Translations under genes and position numbers: made by a program | The notes under the pieces: generated by a model | What the model saw: only the letters and a program-made list of their open reading frames with translations | Told to the model about the DNA's origin: nothing | Databases searched by the model: none | In this document: in pieces, positions 58,986 through 64,000 of the stretch | How the letters are laid out: each line of letters starts with the position of its first letter | How positions within the stretch are numbered: the stretch's first letter is position 1 | Assembly: GCA_034769895.1 (NCBI GenBank) | Contig: CM068370.1 | Location: 41,516,844-41,580,843, forward strand | Direction of reading: 5' to 3' | DNA: 64,000 nucleotides | Origin: Magicicada septendecula | Taxonomy: Eukaryota; Arthropoda; Insecta; Hemiptera; Cicadidae

Positions 58986-59404
58986 TCATGGGCAGACCGA
59001 GCCGAACGGATTGTTAATAAAGTGCTTAGAGAATTCCTCGTCGACTCCTTTGAAGCGGCGACTTGGACCGGGCTGTTCTGCGCATAGCATCGAGGGTCCA
59101 ATGTTGTCGAAGCACAAGTTATTAATGTTCTCATCGTCTGTTTTCTTGCTAGCTAGCCGTACGCTCGATCTGAGTCGCTTTGGGAGCACGCCGGATGACC
59201 CCAAAGCGGGCGTCGGAGATGCGGGCCGCTTGGGCGCTGACGGGGTTTCGTCAATCTTCAAATGGTTGCCATTTTCTAAGTTCTCGGCCGATTTCTTTGA
59301 TTTTAGTCTCAAACGATAAGCCTGTTGACGCTCTGCATAGGATTTGCCGGTTTTCGGTTTGAAATTTTTTGTTCGAGTTTTATCGCGATTTTACGTCGAG
59401 GCAT
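58986..59404 (-). pseudogene. N-terminal fragment resembling a Helitron-type protein
   Basis: An ATG at 59404 gives MPRRKIAIKLEQKISN. One frame change near 59355 then leads into KTGKSYAERQQAYRLRLKSK, a basic ERQ-x2-YR-x-R motif. A Pro/Ser-rich segment (APKRPASPTPALGSSGVLPK) and a final EFSKHFINNPFGSVCP follow. The layout (basic YR motif, then a helix before a Cys pair) parallels 33568-33029, the Helitron N-terminus here. The ORF stops right after the first Cys. Family assignment is an inference. Confidence 0.45.
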
Positions 59405-59814
59405 TTCAAATTTTTGAGTTCAAATGTTGTTATTATTTTCTGTGAGTGCTTCTGGTACTCGGAATTGGTGTTATTGGAGAGATTTAGTTCTGAGGATCAC
59501 AACACACTTTGTATTTTCGCGATGGGACTTGTAGTTCCCGAGATATTTAAGTTTTAGTGGAGCAATTTAGAAATTTTCGGCGCAAAAACACCCTCACGCA
59601 GACAAAGCCTAGAGCCGACTGAAGTCAGTTGTCAAAATTCTCAGTACTATTGGTGGAAGGGGGCCGAGTGACTCGATCACCTGACACCTGGTTTGCTGGG
59701 ATTGGTTTAGCGGTTCGTGAGATAGTGGTATGCCGAAAGTACATTTGAAACATAACGGTCGATTTTCGCGAAACGTGCGAGTAAGACATTACATACCTAT
59801 GGATTCCATGTTAA

Positions 59815-60050
59815 AAATGGCACAGGAAAGATTGCCAAGGAGAGTTATTGAAAGGACCCCACCAAGAAGAAGGAAAATAGAAAGGCCACCTATCACCTAG
59901 ATAGAAGAAATTCTGACTATATTGAGGGAACGATTAATTGAAGTTCTTTGGATGGACAAGCAGCAGTGGAAGATGAGAATTCAATCGCTTCTGTAAACTT
60001 TGGTTCCGGAAAATGTGTAAACATTTTACAGCCGGAATAATAATAAATAA
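59815..60050 (+). pseudogene. LINE C-terminal fragment
   Basis: QERLPRRVIERTPPRRRKIE and ILTILRERLIEVLWMDKQQW match the extreme C-terminus of the same LINE type as 58540-58945. The stretch between the two pieces is non-LINE sequence. Confidence 0.7.
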
Positions 60051-60059
60051 AACAAGGAT

Positions 60060-60960
60060 ACAGGCAATTATCACTGTTGTTTATTTTTTTATAGAAGAGA
60101 CAACAGAGGTGATAAAAGAGACTATGAGACTAAAATAACAGTTCAGGGAGCAAGAATAAAAATGTTAACATTTGGTGGTGATATCGTTCGAGTTGCAGAA
60201 ACAAGCAAGATTTTGAAAAATATTAAATTTTATGGAAAAATTATTAGGAAATTGGTTTCAAAATCAACAAAAGAAAACTAAAGTAATAAAAGCTCTATAC
60301 AAGTTAATATTTTAGAGGACATAGCCAGTAGAACAGGCTTAAGAATTTCTGCAGAACAAAAAATTTCTCACGAACATTAAAAACGCACTAAAATTCCTGC
60401 TAACGGATATTGGTCAAATAGAGAGGGTTAGAAAATGCAAGTATCTAGGGGAAATAATTCAAGAGAATTGTTTAGAAAATCTGCTATAGAAGAAAGGATT
60501 TATAAAATGGAAAGAGCATATGGTATAACTAAATATATTTACAATAAAAATGCGAAAATAAGGCATTACAATACAGCAGTGAGGCCAGAATGCCTACATG
60601 CAAGTGAATGTCTAGCATTGAATTATAATTTAATTGGAAAGACGAATTATTATAAAAAATATTAGGCTCACGAAAAACTTCAGAAGGTTGGAAATTAAGA
60701 AGTAATGATGAAATGTATCAAAGTAAAGAAAATATAATTGATATAAAAACATAATAGAAGAAGCAATTGAAAGAGGTTTTTCGGGCAAAAGTGTTAAAAA
60801 TGGAAGGAGTCCAGGGTAGGAGAGAGAAAAACGCAGGTTCAAAGTGGACTGAAGACAGGAAGAAGAAACATAATGAAAAAATGAAAGAATATTGGAGAAA
60901 AAGAAAAGAACAAGGAATAAAGAATTGAAATTAGCATGTGGTCCTCAGATGGCCGATATA
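60060..60960 (+). pseudogene. second LINE RT fragment
   Basis: Shifted frames read DYETKITVQGARIKMLTFGG, YLGEIIQEN-like sequence, then IEERIYKMERAYGITKYIYN and KIRHYNTAVRPECLHASECL. This is the thumb and connection region of a LINE RT. Many lesions. Confidence 0.75.
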
Positions 60961-61089
60961 AATAGAAAAAAAGCTCTAGAAACGAAAGTAGAGATACTTT
61001 AAGAATTAAAATTGAGAAATATAACGTAAAGAAATTAGATAAATCCAATTACTTGCAGAACAGTATTGCACGAGAAGGACGAAGGAGGA

Positions 61090-61990
61090 ATGACATCAAA
61101 AACAGTTATTTTGAAGTCAAAAGATCTTTTTTGAAAAGAAACATTTTTATTGTAAAATCTTGCATTATGTGTTTGGAAGACATACCTAAAGTTATATGAC
61201 TGAAGAGTTTTACTAACGGATGCAAAGCCTGGACAGTAGAAAAAGCTGAAAGATGAATAACAGAAATATTTGAAATGTGGTAATATAGGAAAATGCTACG
61301 AATAACATGGGTGGACAAAGGTTTGTGGAGAACTAGCGTACGACGAGAAGTTGAGACAGGTTGGTTGGGCATTGGTTGAAACACCCACGATTAATGACTG
61401 GTGATACAGGGTGCAGTGAATGAACTTTGGGAAGAGTTGCAGGGGAAGACTGGAGTTCTTCTAGCAGATTGTTGAGGTTGTGGAAAGCTGTGAGCATTCT
61501 GAGACTAAGAGATTGGGATAGGAGGACCTGACAGGAGTGAAATCAGAAACAGTCATTTTTAAGTCAAAAGATATTTTTTGAAAGAAACATTTTTATTGAC
61601 AAATCTTGCATTAGGTATTTGGAAGACATACCTAAAGTTACATGATTGGCGAATTGATGTCAGGCGACTAACGACACGGAGAGAGATGACCAGAAGCGTG
61701 AACACTAGGGTAAAGACTGCACAGAAAATTTGAATGTTTATAAACAAGTGCTTAAGTAGGATAATGAAGATATAATGGCCGAAGCCTTATAACGAAAAAG
61801 AAACTTGTGAAAAAATGATTAGGAACCAAAAATAAGAAGTAACTATAAACGGAAGGAAAATGAGGTATATTGGTCATATTCTAAGAAAGAATGAACCAAA
61901 GAAAACTTGGATTACAAATCAACTGCGCAACTGAGAAGATCTGCAGAGACATAAATATCTGAAGAAGCTAAAGCGCTGATATAGCGGAGC
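61090..61990 (+). pseudogene. LINE debris with a duplicated 110-bp block
   Basis: 61095-61205 and 61540-61645 are direct copies (AAGTCAAAAGAT, TTTGGAAGACATACCTAAAG). Between and after them are scraps of RT C-terminus (FEMWXYRKMLRITWVDKG; MRYIGHILRKNEPKKTW). Confidence 0.6.
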
Positions 61991-64000
61991 AATTTTGTTA
62001 GATAACCTACCGCCGCGTGCAACCAAGGAGGTGTTCCTCGATTGCTTAGTAGAGAAGAGTGGCTACACTAACCATTGACATTGTAAACGAAAATAAAAAC
62101 GCGTGAAAATACAATATCACTTAAGTGTTGAATCAACGTTTTCTGTAGTCGAGGGAAGTTATTTTACTACTTTCTTTTGATAGCAAGAGTTTGTTTTTGG
62201 CGTGTACCTAAACGTGTCTTAGAAGGTGTTCATCTAAAATTGTTGCCAGCATTTACTAGCACATATCCTTAAAAATCATTCCTGAGTATGAACAAGTCAG
62301 CTACAAGCAGAAAACAAATTATTATGTGTAAACAAATACTGACTCCAGATTACTCAAGAAGACTGTGAAGAATGCTCGCCACTCAAAAAGGAATTAAAAA
62401 ATGCCCAAGATTTTCAGGAAAACCCCAAGAAGAGGACAGGTGCCATCTGGACTGACGAAAGGAGGGAGAGACATCGATAAAGAATGAAGGAGTGTGGGAG
62501 AGGAGGAAGAGAAAGGAGAAGAAGGGAGGAACCAGTCGAACCAAACGTAGTCTACAGTGGCGCATGCGCAAAAAAAAAATACTAAAACCGGTGAAAAAAT
62601 CCTTACATTTCGAAACAAGCCTTCGACCCACTGTTGACGCACCCTAGTGTAACCAGAATGTCAACGTCCGCAGAGATCTGACGTTGCCTAGAGTTGAAAT
62701 TGAAAGGTTGGTCCGAGAACGTGAATATTGTCTGCATGATCGTGTGAGAAAATGATGTCTTGCATGTCCTGGACAATCATCTACTAGTCATGTGCCCCAG
62801 ATGACTAAGCCACACAAAAAGTTATATCGGTCGCCGGCTGTATTACAGAATCTTTACCCCTGATTTAATACCAGCGAGGATACGAGTTGAGATCAGATGG
62901 ATCTACCGACTTACAAATTTCTTCTGGTTTTTTGCTAAGCAAGCTGAACTCAACAGTAAAAAAGCAGAACCCACAATAAATGTCTGTGAAGAGTACTTAA
63001 AAAAAAACTCTATTTATGAGAGCAAACTCCTTTACAATTTTTAAATCACGGATTAATGGAGGGTGCAAGTTATCGGCCTGGTTATATAATGAGATGTTGC
63101 GTTTTTTAGAGTAATAAATTTAAAATGTGCCGAATAATAATGCATTTGGTTGATAACACACAATGACCTCTGCGCTCAGACGGATAAATGATACAGAGGC
63201 GATAATTTTTTTTAATTTAAGAGGGGACGACATCTGAAAGACTAGTTCTATAATTGGAATATGTATTTTTCCACTTCCGAACTGGATTTTTGAAGGCGAG
63301 CAGCCGGTATACTCAGAAGAGGAAGGTTAAGAAACGCCCAGAATTTTTTTTTATTGTTCCAGTCTGGTCTTTGTTGGGGCCAGACTCAGGCTGTTCTGGG
63401 GCAAGCGCCCTTCAGCCATATGGGAAGAGATTAGGAAGTAGGCCATTGAGAAGGTGGAGACACGTAGAAGTTAGAGTAACGCATGTGCGTGTATTTGTGA
63501 GTCGATGTAGTCTGTAGCCTTGTTGGTGAAGGAAGAGGCTGATGGAGGCGCCATTTATGTGTGTTTAATTATTTTTGAGGGCGACCAAGACAGGGACGAG
63601 TAACGCAGGTCGCCAAAGCTGGAAGGTGGCGGGCGACAGAGAGGCGTCAAGGTGGGCGGGGGACACAGAGAAATGGGACACAGAGAAGTGGGTTAAAGAC
63701 CTGATAAGTTGAGAGAAATTATGAGTTTTATAAACTCGCGCTTAGACGTCGTCAAAAATTAGGAGTTGGTTTATTTCAGAACGCCCAACAAATGGCTGAA
63801 CTCCGGATTCCAGAAACAAGTGTTGAATTGGCAAACCAAAGGCAAAAAGTTACCAATCGTAAACATACATACGAGTGAGAGAGACTTTGAGAACGATTTA
63901 TGGAACAACCAAAAGAGATGGAGATAGTTATTATAATACTACATATATTGGTTTTACACTGCGCATCGTCCAGGTATCTGTTCGTACTTTCATTAGAATA
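61991..64000. other. non-coding, nothing firm
   Basis: Short frames only. Around 62380-62560 is a purine-rich stretch that may be more LINE debris. 63540-63700 is GC-richer but shows no motif. The upstream exons of the transporter were looked for and not found here. Confidence 0.3.

Overview
The window is nuclear DNA of an insect or close arthropod relative, probably one with a large genome. It is AT-rich, its one host gene is cut into small exons by introns of up to 16 kb, and almost all the rest is transposable elements in different stages of decay. A short TTAGG-type telomere repeat, Penelope-like elements, R1-type LINEs, piggyBac, mariner, MULE and hAT elements all fit an arthropod. The species cannot be named from the sequence. 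No rRNA gene, tRNA gene or CRISPR array was seen; promoters and poly(A) sites could not be placed.

The host gene runs on the minus strand from 46342 (5' side) to the stop codon at 566. It encodes the C-terminal two thirds (320 residues) of a 12-TM major facilitator transporter of the SLC18B1 type. Seven exons were placed: 46274-46342, 41580-41697, 30027-30118, 28502-28692, 24596-24691, 16964-17132 and 566-793. All introns have GT-AG ends and the phases agree at every junction. The N-terminal exons were not found and may lie beyond 64000. Everything between 794 and 46273 is therefore intronic.

Layout: 1-8200, last exon, a hAT MITE, and Penelope-like (PLE) pieces, one split by a complete 3-kb hAT element (4436-7410) with a perfect 8-bp target duplication. 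8520-16911: dead piggyBac, MITEs, and a 4-kb long-TIR element (12372-16322) filled with other repeats. 16964-30118: exons separated by a second hAT (17990-22027), several PLE foldbacks and LINE/LTR scraps. 30445-34878: a broken Helitron Rep gene, an unidentified broken acidic-tailed ORF in the same orientation, and a hAT MITE. 36397-41513: a mariner-related foldback, a truncated R1 LINE, a pogo-like element, and a 12 x 63 bp minisatellite that begins inside the pogo end. 41580-48753: two exons, LTR-retroelement debris and a non-autonomous hAT. 50315-56421: a 6.1-kb hAT with a dead transposase, into which a MULE with an unbroken FLYWCH/MULE transposase ORF and a perfect 9-bp target duplication has jumped. 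56523-64000: a MITE, LINE RT fragments, and a fragment resembling a Helitron-type N-terminus.

Two themes stand out. First, about a dozen copies of a CTGANGA / stem / GAAAC motif sit in PLE terminal repeats and foldbacks; this matches the hammerhead-ribozyme core known from Penelope-like elements. Second, the nesting order (PLE before hAT; hAT before MULE; pogo before minisatellite) can be read directly from target duplications and junctions. The MULE is the only element that looks recent and possibly active.
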